From: Isoetes taiwanensis
Lineage: Eukaryota > Streptophyta > Lycopodiopsida > Isoetales > Isoetaceae
NCBI GenBank assembly: GCA_021234155.1
Contig: JAJEKV010000124.1
Span: 374,001 to 438,000 of the forward strand
Reading direction: 5' to 3'
DNA length: 64,000 nt
The notes under the pieces were generated by a model. It was given only the letters and a program-made list of their open reading frames with translations. It did not search any database and was not told the DNA's origin. Every line of letters begins with the position of its first letter. The stretch's first letter is position 1. This document shows, piece by piece, positions 44,598 to 56,350 of this stretch. The position numbers and the translations under genes were made by a program.

Positions 44598-45240
44598 ATG
44601 GACAGGAAGATTTTGAGCTGGAATGTGCGCGAGATCCACTCATCGCCAACTAAGCAAACGAGAGTAGCATTGGCCATTTGTCAGATCGACAAAGATATCA
44701 TGTGTCTCCACGAGCGTAAGTGTCACAAAGATGACACCCGTATGCTTTTGGACATGTTTGACCCACAATACAGTACAGCAATTTCCACCGCAAGGACTTC
44801 TAAGGGTGGGTCTACCATTGCGTGGATGATGAATGTTCATGTAACATTTACCCTTGCCGACCAATGGGGTAGATGGTTTATCATCAAGTGGCTGAAGAGA
44901 GGGCAGGAATGGAGGATTGTGAATGTTTATGCCCACAATAGTGCGTGGCAGAGAGGAGCATTAAGCATCTTTGAGGAACAAGATCAATGCTTTGGGTGCT
45001 GGTGTGGCCTAGTTGTTGCTCGGAGATTTCAACATGGTAGAGACCATTCATGATAGGTGTGGCCAAGGATCAGATGTGACACAAGGTTTTGAGCGAAAAC
45101 AGTAGTTAAAGTTGCTAGATTCCCTACGTCTGGCAGAGTCGTCTGGAGACTGTACATTCACATGGTGCAATCAGTGGACGTGGGGCAGGCCAGGCATATG
45201 CTCAAGGTTAGAAGAAATGCATTCAAAGAATATCTTTCTT
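44598..45240 (+). pseudogene. L1-type LINE endonuclease fragment
   Basis: Frame 44598-45053 starts MDRKILSWNVREIHSSPTKQ and contains an EWRIVNVYAHN segment, the N-terminal half of an AP-like endonuclease of plant L1 elements. A frame change near 45000 leads to LLLGDFNMVE (~45020-45045) and then a DCTFTWCN segment near 45150. The catalytic Glu region has 'LHERKC' where 'LQETK' is usual. It is truncated and unrelated in sequence to the LINE at 29.6-34.1 kb. Confidence 0.75.
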
Positions 45241-45560
45241 AAAAAATTTATCAACAAGAGCCTTGCTTTGCTTCAAGATAGAAATTGCAACAGGATTGCA
45301 CACACGAAGCATGCTCTTCATTTTTTGTTATGATCTGTTCAGCAATGCTCCCGTGAAATACTGAAAATACTGAATGCTCCTCAAATATATCTGCAGCATT
45401 AAAATGATCAGGAGAAAAATAGGATCTCGGTAGAACCTCCATTTATAATGGCAGTTTTTCCACATCTCCACTTGGCCTCAAAAGGCAAAAGCTAGATTAT
45501 TTTATTACTGCTACAAAGAAATTAGAGCAAGGAAGAAATATGGGCCCAAAAAGTCTTTCC

Positions 45561-45663
<103 letters not shown>

Positions 45664-46410
45664 GAGTACAGATGAAACAAAAGAGGATCCCTCCATGTCT
45701 GTGAACCATAGAGGGCCACTAAACTAGATCATGTGGAGGCTGCCACCCTCCATAAAATCATGGAGCAAGGGAAATAGAAGGAGCTTGTGCTCCTCAAAAA
45801 TGTTTATACTCAACACCTCTTCATCTCCACCCTTCATATATGACATATGACCTGTTAATCTCGCCACTCCAAATCATAGGCCATTTGAGTTTTTACACAA
45901 GATTAGAATGCTTTCCATCTAGTCCTCATTACCAAAGCTCAATATAACATTTTAGTAGCTTGCTATAGAAAACCAATGCTTATTCACTTCTTATGCACCA
46001 AAAGAATTTTCTCATCATAGCTTTACAATTACTAGAAGCTGGTCCGATCTTCCAGAAGTTTCATCGACCTTCCAGAACAACCGAGATCAACCGGAGCTTA
46101 TTTTCCACTTGCTTGGATTGCTATGTTGCCACGTTTCTTTAAAATTCTAAACACGTTTAACCTGGTCCCTTACCTCCCATATTACAATTATATATTAGAG
46201 ATAGTCTTACTATGGGCATGGAAAGATGGCAGTCCATTCTATCGAAATAGAAGGCTAATGACTAGTGAGGAATATACTTTATGTGGCCAAGCCAGTTCGT
46301 ATATAAATCCGCTCACACATTCTCCAACCCCACGTAATCTCAGGCAACAGTTATATTCATGTTAAAAGATTACAGAATGAAAATAGAGTATCAGAGGAGA
46401 CAAATAACAT
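45664..46410. other. No supported gene
   Basis: Unique A/T-rich sequence; short frames only. Confidence 0.4.
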
Positions 46411-46441
46411 ACCTTCTCTATCATAGCGTGATAGAGAAGGT
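46411..46441. repeat. Perfect 13-bp hairpin
   Basis: ACCTTCTCTATCA, a 5-base loop (TAGCG), then TGATAGAGAAGGT. Confidence 0.85.
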
Positions 46442-46567
46442 ACGATACATAAGTCGAAAAAATGTTAAATGTATCTGAATTCATAGTTTGATAGATGCTC
46501 ACATCTAACATCTCGATAGATGCTAAACACATCGTACCGCATCTTATGTTAGATGCTTGGGGTTATT

Positions 46568-46592
46568 AAAAAAAAAAAAAAAAAAAAAAAAA
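46568..46592 (+). repeat. Poly(A) tract
   Basis: 25 A's after a stretch with repeated GATAGATGCT/GTTAGATGCT phrases (46490-46560). It could be the tail of a retroposed sequence, but no source is recognisable. Confidence 0.6.
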
Positions 46593-47311
46593 TTGCTCGT
46601 TAGGATTTTTCTGCCCTGATAGGTTTTTCCTTGCTGCTGAACTGCTGAAATCAATTTCCATGCTGCCAAAATGGCTTTCCCTGCTACTGCATTTGGTTGT
46701 TATACATCCGGTCACTTTCCTTACTGTCGAAATAGCTATCTAGAAGGAGGATCAGAGAACGGGGATTCAAGGGAGCTCTCAAGGAGTTCAAAGTTGCCAA
46801 GTACATTGCTTTGCAGATATTAGTGGTTGAAAACAAAAGATCAGCAGTTATAGTTATATCGTTATTGAGTAACAGAACAGTTACAATTCGCATCTATATA
46901 GTGTGCTAATTTCGTTTTGGGTTGGGGGAGGGTTTTCAGGCAGTGGTCAGGACTATGATTTTCGTATGGTATTGTATAAAAAATGGTATAATTTGCCATG
47001 TGGGAGGAGCTTGAGTGTTTTTTGCTATTTTGGATGGTTTCGAACTCCCTTTTTTCATGGATTTTTTTGCAAAGGCTCAGTTGGTCCAAATTTGGAATGC
47101 ATGTGAAGGCGGCTGGGCAGCGGACAGGTGAGGACCTCTTGGGCGTGGGCATGCCGGACTTGGAAGCTGGCTGTGGGGGATCTCTTGTGTGTTTATTTGT
47201 TACAGGGGTTAGTGTTTAGGCATCTGGGTGTTTCGTCCCCTGCCAGAATGGAGGAGCCTGCCGGATTAGATGTGGCCCTGAGCGGGTTAGCATTAGATGT
47301 GGCCTCTCATC

Positions 47312-47435
47312 GGACTCTGATCTTACCCTTACTCTGATCGGCCTCTGATTTTAGCCTCGACCTCTGATCGGTCTCTTACTCTGATCGGCCTGTGATCTTA
47401 CCCTTACTCTGATCGGCCTCTGATCTTACCCTTTC
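47312..47435 (+). repeat. TCTGATCGGCC minisatellite
   Basis: It holds about eight copies of 'CTCTGATCGGCCTCTGAT' and 'CTTACCCTTACTCTGATCGG' with variable spacing. Confidence 0.75.
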
Positions 47436-49069
47436 TTAGCCGATTTGGAGCTCGAATCCTCCAATCTGCTCGAATGTGCTGGAATGACGCTGAAGCCACT
47501 GCAGGGTGATTTCTGAGGCCGATTTGCAGTGATGCACATTTGCCTGACCATGGGACAGGCGTGGCCGATGGGGTGAAGCTCAGCTACTAGCACTTCTGTT
47601 AGGCCTTCTGTTCATTCCGGCAGGCCATAGACGCAATTCTTCGGTTTTTTTTTTTTGTTTTTGGCACGAACCATTGGTCTGATTTGCACCATTGAAACTT
47701 TCGTGGGGTGCGTCTGTAAAAAAATTAAGGGCCCTTGATCTGAGAATATTCCTCAGATCAATGGTCCAGAATAAAGGATGGACTCAACGCTATAATACAT
47801 GGAAAAAACGAATAATCTATTATAGCTCTATCTTAACATATATAAGGCAGTTGTAATTTTTGTTTGATCCTAATATTTTTTCCCAGCAATACGTTTGGGG
47901 GCGACACGTGCAGCAAAAGATTTGGGGGCGACACGTGTCTTTAAAAAATAATAATGAAAATGAAAAAAAAAAAAAGAAGTGCCGTCCCTTTCTTGCTCTG
48001 CAAGGAATCCGGCCCTGCAGAGCAAGCAATCCAGCCCTGCTCAGTTCTGGCCCTTCTCAATATGCGGAATTATGTGATAGATCTTTGGTAAAGGTCCTGG
48101 CTGGACAACGCTGCTGGCTATGGAGAGTCGGAGCTGGGAAGGCCTCTGTCATTTCTCTGCTACATGGAATCTCCGTTTTCAGGTAAGAAGAGATTACAGA
48201 AGTCTAAAATAGCATTTCTATGAATATATGGGCTGTTGACATTAATTTGTTGGCAATCTTCTCTTTATCAGCATTGGTTGGAAACAGATAAAGTTGCATG
48301 ATCGCATTGCACGATCGCATCAGCACTCTGATTTCGCAGCTTCTTCATGCATTGAAGCAGAGTCACGAAGCTCTCTAGGTAACCCGAGTGTCCCACAAAG
48401 CAGAAAACGAAGAGAGGAAAAAATGTTCTGTTATGGACTAGACTCGTCTATTATGTCTCTCATCTAGCCAACCTATCTCGGCTTTTTCTTCCAGTATTGA
48501 GCCTGGCCGAACCATTTCTTCTTCTGTCATTGCCATTCATGCTTCCTGGCTTTGCCTTCTATCTATATCTCTGTATTAATGCATCAATCAGTGGGTCTGT
48601 CCTTATTTGTAGTTAAAAGTTAGCAAGGTACCGGTTTCGAGTTTGAATCATTTGGCAAATGACAAGCAAAACGCATTTTCCCGGCAGAGAGCAACAGGTA
48701 AGGAAAACCCGTCCGCCCGCTGTTTTGTGCAGTGAAATAGTACCCTTTTCTGCTTCTGATTCTGCTGGCTCTGGTGGGCTCCAAGCCCAAAGGCCTTAGA
48801 CCTAAACACGTAGAAATATGGTGTAGCAGTGTTCATCATGATTTGCCTTCTTTTTACTGTGTTTTATTTGTAGAACCACTGGACGTTGAATACAGTATCG
48901 TTATATGCATGTAAGTGGTAGAGCCGTCTGTTAACTTCTTCTTCTAATGTAAAGCTTTTGTTTTCTTCCTTTCTTGGGTTTTTCCAGGTCCATCTGGTGC
49001 TGAGGCGACAGTAGGTGGAGCTTTGCCCTGTTTATTCAAATCTTAAAGCCTTGTACTAGGTAATTTCCA
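47436..49069. other. No supported gene
   Basis: A duplicated GGGGGCGACACGTG lies at 47899 and 47926, and a poly(A) run is near 47965. The 108-codon frame at 47860-48186 has no convincing domain. There are scattered splice-like signals only. Confidence 0.35.
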
Positions 49070-49203
49070 TCGGGGGGCCATTCACATACATAAAGTCTGG
49101 CGGCTCCGCCAAACGAGGCGGATTACCGCGGCCGCGAGCGGAACCCGCCGAAGTTTGCGAAACGCCAGGACTACAGCGTAATGCCCGACTGATGGAAATT
49201 ATA
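49070..49203. mobile_element. Short inverted-repeat element (MITE-like)
   Basis: TAATTTCCATC near the left side is inverted at the right (GATGGAAATTA). The interior is GC rich with small hairpins (GGCGGCTCCGCC, CCGCGGCCGCG). Confidence 0.45.
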
Positions 49204-49206
49204 GGA

Positions 49207-50249
49207 CGTAATAACCGTTTGCTAAAATTACGTCCATTAGTAATTTGCCACGTGGCACTTTAAAAATTCGTCTCAGCGGCGATGGCGAGAAGCTATGGCA
49301 GGGCAGGAGAAGTTATGGCGAGAAGTATGGCGGCAAGCTGTGGCGAAAGCTATGGCGGCGAATGGCGAAGGCGGGCGAAAATGAAGATAAAAGATAGGTC
49401 CTTTGGTATCATTAAGATCGTCTATAGTTGCTAAATAGAACTTCGAGAATCCATCTTTACGCTCGAATAGGCTTCACAGTTCGGAAGCGGATCGGCATCC
49501 GCGGGCCTTCAAGAACGGGCTTCAAGATCGGCATTCACTCCAGAACGGGCTTCAAGTTCCAAAGATCACGGATCGCCATTCCCTTCCGACCTTCCGCCAT
49601 TCCCCTCTACCATTCTTGAGATACGGATCTTAAACAACACAACGGATGAAAAGAAAGGGTTAGATTCGAGCTCACATGATCTTGGATCATTTGGCGAGCA
49701 ACAAATAAATGATATTGTGAAAACTACATTTTACGGCCTTACAGTTGAAAAAAGGGAGTAGCCATAGTCGAGAAGCTTCCCCGCCATAGCTAGGATTTAG
49801 CCGGGGATTTTGGGCATTTGCCATAGCCGCGGAAAAGCTCTGTCATTCTCGGGAAATTTGGGAAGAAGATCTTGCAACCGTGAAGATTAGAGCTCCTGCC
49901 GGCATTAACAAAAAATAAACGATTAAAAGCCGCATCGGATTACGATCCATTTACCAAAACCTATTTCAATCCATTTTGATCCATTTCCATTTCCATTTCG
50001 ATCCATTTCGATCCTTCTTTCCATTTCGATCCTTACGTGCGACCTATTGCAAACCTATTGCGAGAAGTCGGTTTGTGGCGGCCTTACGACAAGAAACAAG
50101 GGATAGCGGCGCCTGACAAAAAACAAGGGATAGCTCGCCGCGGCAAGAAAGCGAGGGGATAGCGGCGCCGCTCGCAAAAAGTGGAGGAAGTGTTACGCTC
50201 TATAAAAGTAGCCAGAAAACACAGTAATTTTAAGCAAACGGTTATTACG
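49207..50249. mobile_element. ~1.04-kb TIR (foldback) element
   Basis: The left end CGTAATAACCGTTTGCTAAA continues ATTAC. The right end is its inverse with one extra base. Inside are GGCGAGAAGCTATGGC-type and GATAGCGGCGCC-type repeats and no protein. No target duplication was identified. Confidence 0.65.
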
Positions 50250-53200
50250 GCCTCCGTTTTTTCCAAAGTGGGTACTGGCCTTATCCTTTTGCAAGATGAT
50301 AGACCTACCGCTCATCGCATGGAGTTTTACTGCTGGATTTGAGCTTCTTCGTAGTACCCGCTTGGTGGTATGAAGACTCATCCTTTTGCTTTCTTTCAGT
50401 TTGGTTTCAAAGCAGATGGTCACGTTTTTCCGCTGGTTTACAATTGGAATCCGATTGTAGCAAAGAAGAGGGATAAACAGTCCAATCAGTGCCAAATAGA
50501 ACACAAGAAAGCGTCCTCTACATCAACACAGTTGGACTGAGAAGTTTAACTTGGCAGATGCAGGGATTCTCATACCTTTGAAATAAGGTTATATTAGTTG
50601 GTGTCATAGTACAAGACTCTGAAATGGGCTGCTGGATTTAAGATACAAGATGAAGAGGCATTTCATAGATGCAAGCAAAGAAAGTGTTTTGTTAAGCAAG
50701 CACTTTCTGCAAGGACGAACTTTGCAACTGCACATGTTAACTATCTGCAGGCACTCAGGAACAGGTGCTGCCTTTAAGCAATTTGCCAGAGGCAGAGTTT
50801 AAAAATCAACAGCAACAGCTTCCTGATACTCCTATAACAGCTTTGGAAACGAGATAGAACTGGAGGAAACGGCTGAGGATGATGATTCAACTGAAGGTCC
50901 CACTTCTAATGGCGAACAAGCCTCATGCCCACTTTATCAGCTCTTCAAGCTCAACTGATATTTCTCTTTGATTTTCACATCAATTTTGTACCTTAATAGG
51001 GTTTGAAACATATGTAACTAGGAAATTAGTAAATAATGACGTAAATATAATGGCGAGATATCAAGTTTTACGGACAGAGAAAAGTTCATTACCTCCATTC
51101 GGCGGTCTTGGACTGCTTCAGATAGAGCACGATCTCTTTCCAAATACGAGCATTTTGAAATCTAAATTAAATTAGTCTGTTTAAATTGTGGGGCAAGCTA
51201 AACACTAGTGCCCCAGTATGTGTTCTAATGGTAAACGTGTTTTTTGGGGCAGAGCATATAAAGCTGATGCAATGCTAGAGGTGGGCATTGCAGGGTCATG
51301 GTTTGTTCTGAACTATTTTCAACACAACATTCATAAGGGAGAATAACTACGAGTCACAAAATCTTGTTGCAAAGGGAATGAATTTTATTTGTCCAAATGG
51401 GAAACATGTATATGAAAAAAATAATTATTCATATTACGTGCCTATTTTCGAAGCGTAAGAAACTGACAATGTATTCCATTTCAGCTGGGGTATCTGGGGC
51501 TTTTGCTTTTGCACTTGAGTGTCTACAGAAGACATGGTCGTTCTCTAACTGTAGTCTGTTGTTTCCTTTCCTTTATTCAAATGGATGATGTTGAGTCTTT
51601 TGCTTCCAAGCTTCAAAAAATCGCTTCCAAACAGGGTTCTTCAAGCCGTTTAGGGTTATCTTAGGCTATCTCCTCACAAACGATGCTAAACAATGCCATG
51701 GCGGCAGGCACTTCTGGGTTATTCTGGGTTCTTCTTCAACTCGCACTTCTGCCATCATAGACATCTGGCCATAGAATTCAAGCCCTTCCCTGGCCTCTGC
51801 CATAGTCAGAAGCTCTCAGTACTAAGTTCTTTCTAAGCTATTATTCTGAGTATGTTGTGAATCAGATTTACTGTTGTCTAGAGCAGGAAGAAGCAAGGCG
51901 GTCGGCTCCATGTCTCTTCTAAAAAATGCGGCATCTCCATGTTTCTGAAGGCAACATCTTGATATCACAATCTAGCCGGTAACAAGAGTCTTTGTGTTGC
52001 TTCTCTTATGTCGGATGCAGGTAGTATGTCAGAGCTTGGGACCCTTGGCCAACGGAGGATCTGTAATTGGTGATTTGAAGGTACTATAATTTGTTAAAAT
52101 CTCTTTTTGCTGATATTTGAAGTATAAGCATAAATTTTCTTAGGTGATATCTGAAGCTAATGTCTGCTAGTTATGGGCAGAAAGTTCCAGTTCCACCGGA
52201 CCATTATGATCAACGGGTGCAAACAATTTCTTGCTGATGCCTTGAAAATAAAGAATGCATACCTTGCTTCATTGCCACCATTGGTAATTCTAGTCCTGAT
52301 TTCTTAGTCTAAGCACGACGATTTGCTACTTTTATTGCTTATTGAACTTCTCCTGTAGGGTAGAGGTTATTCTGTCATTCTCTCCGATATGACAATAAGA
52401 TAGCAGGATGATAATAAGATAGAACTTGTGAACATCAATATTCATGTATTTTCGATAGTTGCCAAAATGCCCTGGCGCCCAGCAGTGGACACGAAGAGAA
52501 TTACACCGTTGTGTCCCCTTCAGAATCAATTCTTTTGAAGTGAAACACCACTTAGTCTATTATACAAAACATGAAGGCTCTTTCAATGAGAAAATCTGGT
52601 ATTGCTCCTATGGCACGCACTTTGTTAATCTCGAAATTGCTTTTGAATGGTCTTGAAAATTGTCTATTACTTGAATAATTTGAGAATTTAAACCCATGCA
52701 AGCGGAGAAAGAATTGAACTGCAAGCTCAACAGTGCCTTAATTCGGACATCTAAATCATCTCCAGGGTAAAGCGTCGAGCTAGAATCCATCTTTGTAGTG
52801 CAAACATTACTCAAAGAATGCGATTTCGAAGAATGTTGAATGTTGCACACTAGACCATTTGTTATGGGCAACAGTCCCACATGTTATTGGATTATATATC
52901 AAATAGGTTATGAGTTAAGAAGGCCGCCGCGATAAGTTTCTTATATATGTTATTCTTGTCGAATTTATTATTTAAAATTTTATGTGCCGCATCTAACGCA
53001 TCTTAAAAATTGATAGATTCTTTAGATACTTGGATGCTTTAGATGCTCGCATCTCCTGCACCTATCTTTAGATGCTTTTGAACTATGTATGTATTTGATG
53101 GGGCACTATGGCTGCATTTGTTGAACTTTTAGGACAGGCAAGGTAGTAGATGAGGCAAAAGACTTCACCAACAACATGCTCCATCTCAAATCTGAGGATC

Positions 53201-53432
53201 CAAAATTTCTTTGTTAAGAAAAATCTCAAAGCGAAAAGGAAATACAAATCTTGGAAACAAATTCGAATCTTACGATACATGGAACTTGATTGGCTTAAAG
53301 AAAGAGAGATTTCTTACTCATGAACCTTACCCAGGGATTGACATTGTGAATGCTACCAAATTCCTTCTTTGCCTGTGGATGTTTGATCTTTCCATATATT
53401 CTCTTCAACTAACATCAGCAACAACATTTGTA
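50250..53432. other. No supported gene
   Basis: Unique sequence; several short frames below 100 codons without motifs. A stretch near 52170-52290 has exon-like composition but no identity. Confidence 0.4.
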
Positions 53433-55157
53433 CTACCGTCCACTCAGGCTAAAATTGAATTCTTCTACATCAATTAACATCTCACAAGCAGCATATATAT
53501 TTGACAGCAGTATGAGGGCTGCGTCATTAAGAGGGTCAAGTATTAAAATCTGTTTTACTGAATGCTCACCCAACTCTAGATGAGCATGAGTTCTACAAGC
53601 ATCAAGAAGAGATACCCAAATTTCAACACTTGGTTCAAATGGCATCATGTTTATAAAATTCCAGGCTTCATCCAGCTGACCTTTGCGACTTAAAAGGTCC
53701 ACCATACATGCACAATGCTGCAGCAAAGGTGTTACTGCATAGTCAAAACTGATAGAACTAAAGCAGAAAAGACAGTCATCCATCAGGCATGCATGAGCAT
53801 AAGCTGAGAGGACTGGTGTAAAGGTGATATTGTCTGGCTTCACATTCTCATATTGCATTTGAAGAAACAGCTCCAAAGTTTCATTCACGTCCGCATCCTG
53901 AGAATATCCACCCATGATTGATGTCCATGTCACCACATTCCGTATAGGCATCTGATTAAAGACCAGACGACTGGTCTCCACACATCCACACTTAGCATAC
54001 ATGTCAATAAGAGCATTGCACAAAACAATGTCTGGCTTACATAAACTTCCAAGTATGAGATCATGAACATATTTCCCTGTTTTTAAAGCCCCTAACGAGG
54101 CACATGCACTTAGAACACTGACAAACGTTACATTATCAGGTTTTCGGCCTTCAAATAGCATTTCAAGGAAAAGGTCAAGTGCCTCATTTGCCATCTTGTG
54201 ACGAGTATAACAACCAATAATTGCATTCCAAGAAACAGTGTCTGGAGTTAATATCCTACTGAATACATGTTGAGCATCCTGCATACTCCCACATTTGGCA
54301 TATGTATCTACAAGAGTATTCTGAACAAATAAATTACTTTTAGCATGTAAGCTGATGGCATGAACCAACTTTCCCATTCCAAATGCTGCTATGGCAGCAC
54401 AAGCTGTCAAAACACATACACAAGTGACATTGTCTGGTTTTACTTCCTGCTGCATTCCTTTGAACAGACAAAGGACCTCCTCTGCATTGCCATGCTGAAC
54501 ATAGCCAGTCATCATGGTATTCCATAACACAATATCACGTGTGACCAATCTGTCAAATACTTTACAAGATTCTTCAGTAATCCCACATCTAGCATACATG
54601 TCAACTAGTGTACTACCACCGAATACATCTAAGTCAGATCCTCGATCTAAAACAATAGCATGCACATATTTCCCATGTGCTGGAACAGTGATGCCTGCGA
54701 GAATGCTTGCAAAAGTAACATTATTTGGTTTCTGTCCATCCAGCAGCATCTCACTAAAGATTTTAATAGCAATATTCTCCTTCCCTTGGTGACTATACCC
54801 AGCAATTACTGTAGTCCATGTAACAACATTTCTTTCATGTGCAATGTCAAAGACCTGGCCAGCTTCTTGCATGATCCCACATTTAGCATACATATTGATA
54901 AGTGTGTTCCACATGAACACATGCGGCTTGAATGGGCTTTTGATAATATCTACATGAAGCTTCTTTCCTACTGGTAGACTTCTCTTCTTGGCGCACTCAA
55001 GTAACTGGGAAACACAAGTTTCAAAAAAATACCATGTTCTTCTTTCTTCTGAGGCTTCCTGTGAAAGCCCCCCTTTATGCAGATCATCACAGGAATTCTC
55101 TTTGTCCAGCATATCCAAAGAAATTGATATGGTGGTATTGCTGAGTTCCATCGCCAT
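53433..55157 (-). CDS. PLS-class pentatricopeptide repeat protein (574 aa)
   Basis: PPR proteins of this class bind single-stranded RNA in plastids or mitochondria, and many specify C-to-U editing sites. About 13 motifs run in P-L-S order from residue ~78, for example HVFMWNTLINMYAKCG (S), NVVTWTTVIAGYSHQG (P), DIVLWNTMMTGYVQHG (P), FVQNTLVDTYAKCG (S) and NVVTWTSIMGGYSQD (P). They are followed by a partial E domain (VEIWVSLLDACRTH, then DPLNDAALILLSNIYAACE). The frame then leaves the family pattern (EEFNFSLSGR) and stops, so the usual rest of E/E+ and the DYW deaminase are absent. It would depend on a DYW partner or be inactive. No clear targeting peptide is visible at the chosen Met. A single exon is typical of the family. 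No frame breaks are seen in 574 codons, so this is the most credible host gene in the window. Confidence 0.85.
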   Translation of the reverse strand: MAMELSNTTISISLDMLDKENSCDDLHKGGLSQEASEERRTWYFFETCVSQLLECAKKRSLPVGKKLHVDIIKSPFKPHVFMWNTLINMYAKCGIMQEAGQVFDIAHERNVVTWTTVIAGYSHQGKENIAIKIFSEMLLDGQKPNNVTFASILAGITVPAHGKYVHAIVLDRGSDLDVFGGSTLVDMYARCGITEESCKVFDRLVTRDIVLWNTMMTGYVQHGNAEEVLCLFKGMQQEVKPDNVTCVCVLTACAAIAAFGMGKLVHAISLHAKSNLFVQNTLVDTYAKCGSMQDAQHVFSRILTPDTVSWNAIIGCYTRHKMANEALDLFLEMLFEGRKPDNVTFVSVLSACASLGALKTGKYVHDLILGSLCKPDIVLCNALIDMYAKCGCVETSRLVFNQMPIRNVVTWTSIMGGYSQDADVNETLELFLQMQYENVKPDNITFTPVLSAYAHACLMDDCLFCFSSISFDYAVTPLLQHCACMVDLLSRKGQLDEAWNFINMMPFEPSVEIWVSLLDACRTHAHLELGEHSVKQILILDPLNDAALILLSNIYAACEMLIDVEEFNFSLSGR

Positions 55158-55537
55158 AACACATATTTAAACTCTCTCTCTGGATCATGGAAGCTAAAAA
55201 CAAATAATAAGAAAATACCTACTCTCCTGCATTCTTCTTCATTGTTTTGGACCATAGTTGATTATTCTCCTGATATGATACGCTGGGAAAGGCCTGTGGA
55301 AATGAAGATTCAGCGTTTTCAACACGAACAAAGAGAAGATTTTATTTACCTTATTAATCGACCATCCAGATGCGTTTTGTTTTCTCGTTTCGGTTAGAGT
55401 ATGCAGCCAGGATAGACAGATCCTCCGTCGCCTGCTTCTCAAACTCATGAGATGTTATGGACGTCAGTCTACACTAACATGACTAAACGAGTGTCAATTA
55501 ATGGTCCTAAACTTGCCATGTGACAAACTCAGCCTTA

Positions 55538-55888
55538 GGGTGTATTCCCATTAGCCAGCACCGGCAATTTTAAGCACCGATTTCCTGAACCCAGTTGCCG
55601 GTTTCTGAAGACCACGATTCCTATTGCACCCGTGATGCGTTTTGGCCAGTTCTGAGGAAGAAGACAAACGAAATCAGAAAGACGACAAATGAAATCTTGC
55701 TAGAAGACAAACTCAGTTCTGATTTAGGGTATTCAGAAGCTTTCCAATCCATCTGAATTGGAGTTCCGGACCTGTGCCATATCAGCAAAATCAAAGTCGG
55801 GTTGTGGAATGGGAATGCTCCTCCGGTGCCTGTAACTTGCAAGGTGTCACAGGTGCCGGCCATTTTTTAGCGTAATGGGAATGCACCC
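55538..55888. mobile_element. Tourist-like MITE, 351 bp, TSD TTA
   Basis: The left end is GGGTGTATTCCCATTA and the right end, reverse-complemented, GGGTGCATTCCCATTA. TTA is duplicated at 55535-55537 and 55889-55891, fitting PIF/Harbinger-derived MITEs. It is non-coding. Confidence 0.85.
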
Positions 55889-56008
55889 TTAAAAGTGGCA
55901 TGGCAAGGCACCTCCCACGGCCACCAAGGTGAGCAAACCCTTGCAATATTGGGCTGAAAGTGCGTAAACCGTGGAGTATCTTTATATATATCTCATAGGT
56001 ATGTATGT

Positions 56009-56350
56009 CGCATAGCAAACCCTACATTGGAAGGAGAAATTTTGTTGAGCAGAAAATTTCACGAAGAAAGAAATTTTCTGGCGGCCGCCAGCTGACCTGG
56101 CAGCGCCGCTCGTGGCTTCACGAAGAAATTTTCTGGCGGCCGCCAGCTGACCTGGCGGCGCCGCAAGTGGCGTCGCATAGCAAACCCTACATTGGAAGGA
56201 GAAATTTTGTTGAGCAGAAAATTTCACGAAGAAATTTTACTACGGTAGCCGCCAAATGACTGTGGCGGCGGGCCATTAGCTCCAATCAAGAAATTTTTAC
56301 CGGCCGCCGAAAAATTTCAAGTGAAATTTCTCTGCTCAACAAAATTCTCC
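56009..56350. repeat. Nested direct and inverted repeats
   Basis: A 61-bp segment (CGCATAGCAAACCCTACATT...) at 56009 recurs at 56174. Between them GAAATTTTCTGGCGGCCGCC and the following bases occur twice (56070, 56125; 55-bp period). The reverse complement of GGAGAAATTTTGTTGAGCAG and the sequence after it lies at 56321-56350. The result is a foldback cluster with GGCGGCCGCC cores. Confidence 0.75.

Noticed and set aside
48060-48186. P-loop of an ABC transporter (GAGKASVISLL)
   Set aside because: The short match lacks the Thr/Ser after Gly-Lys, and no other ABC motif is nearby.
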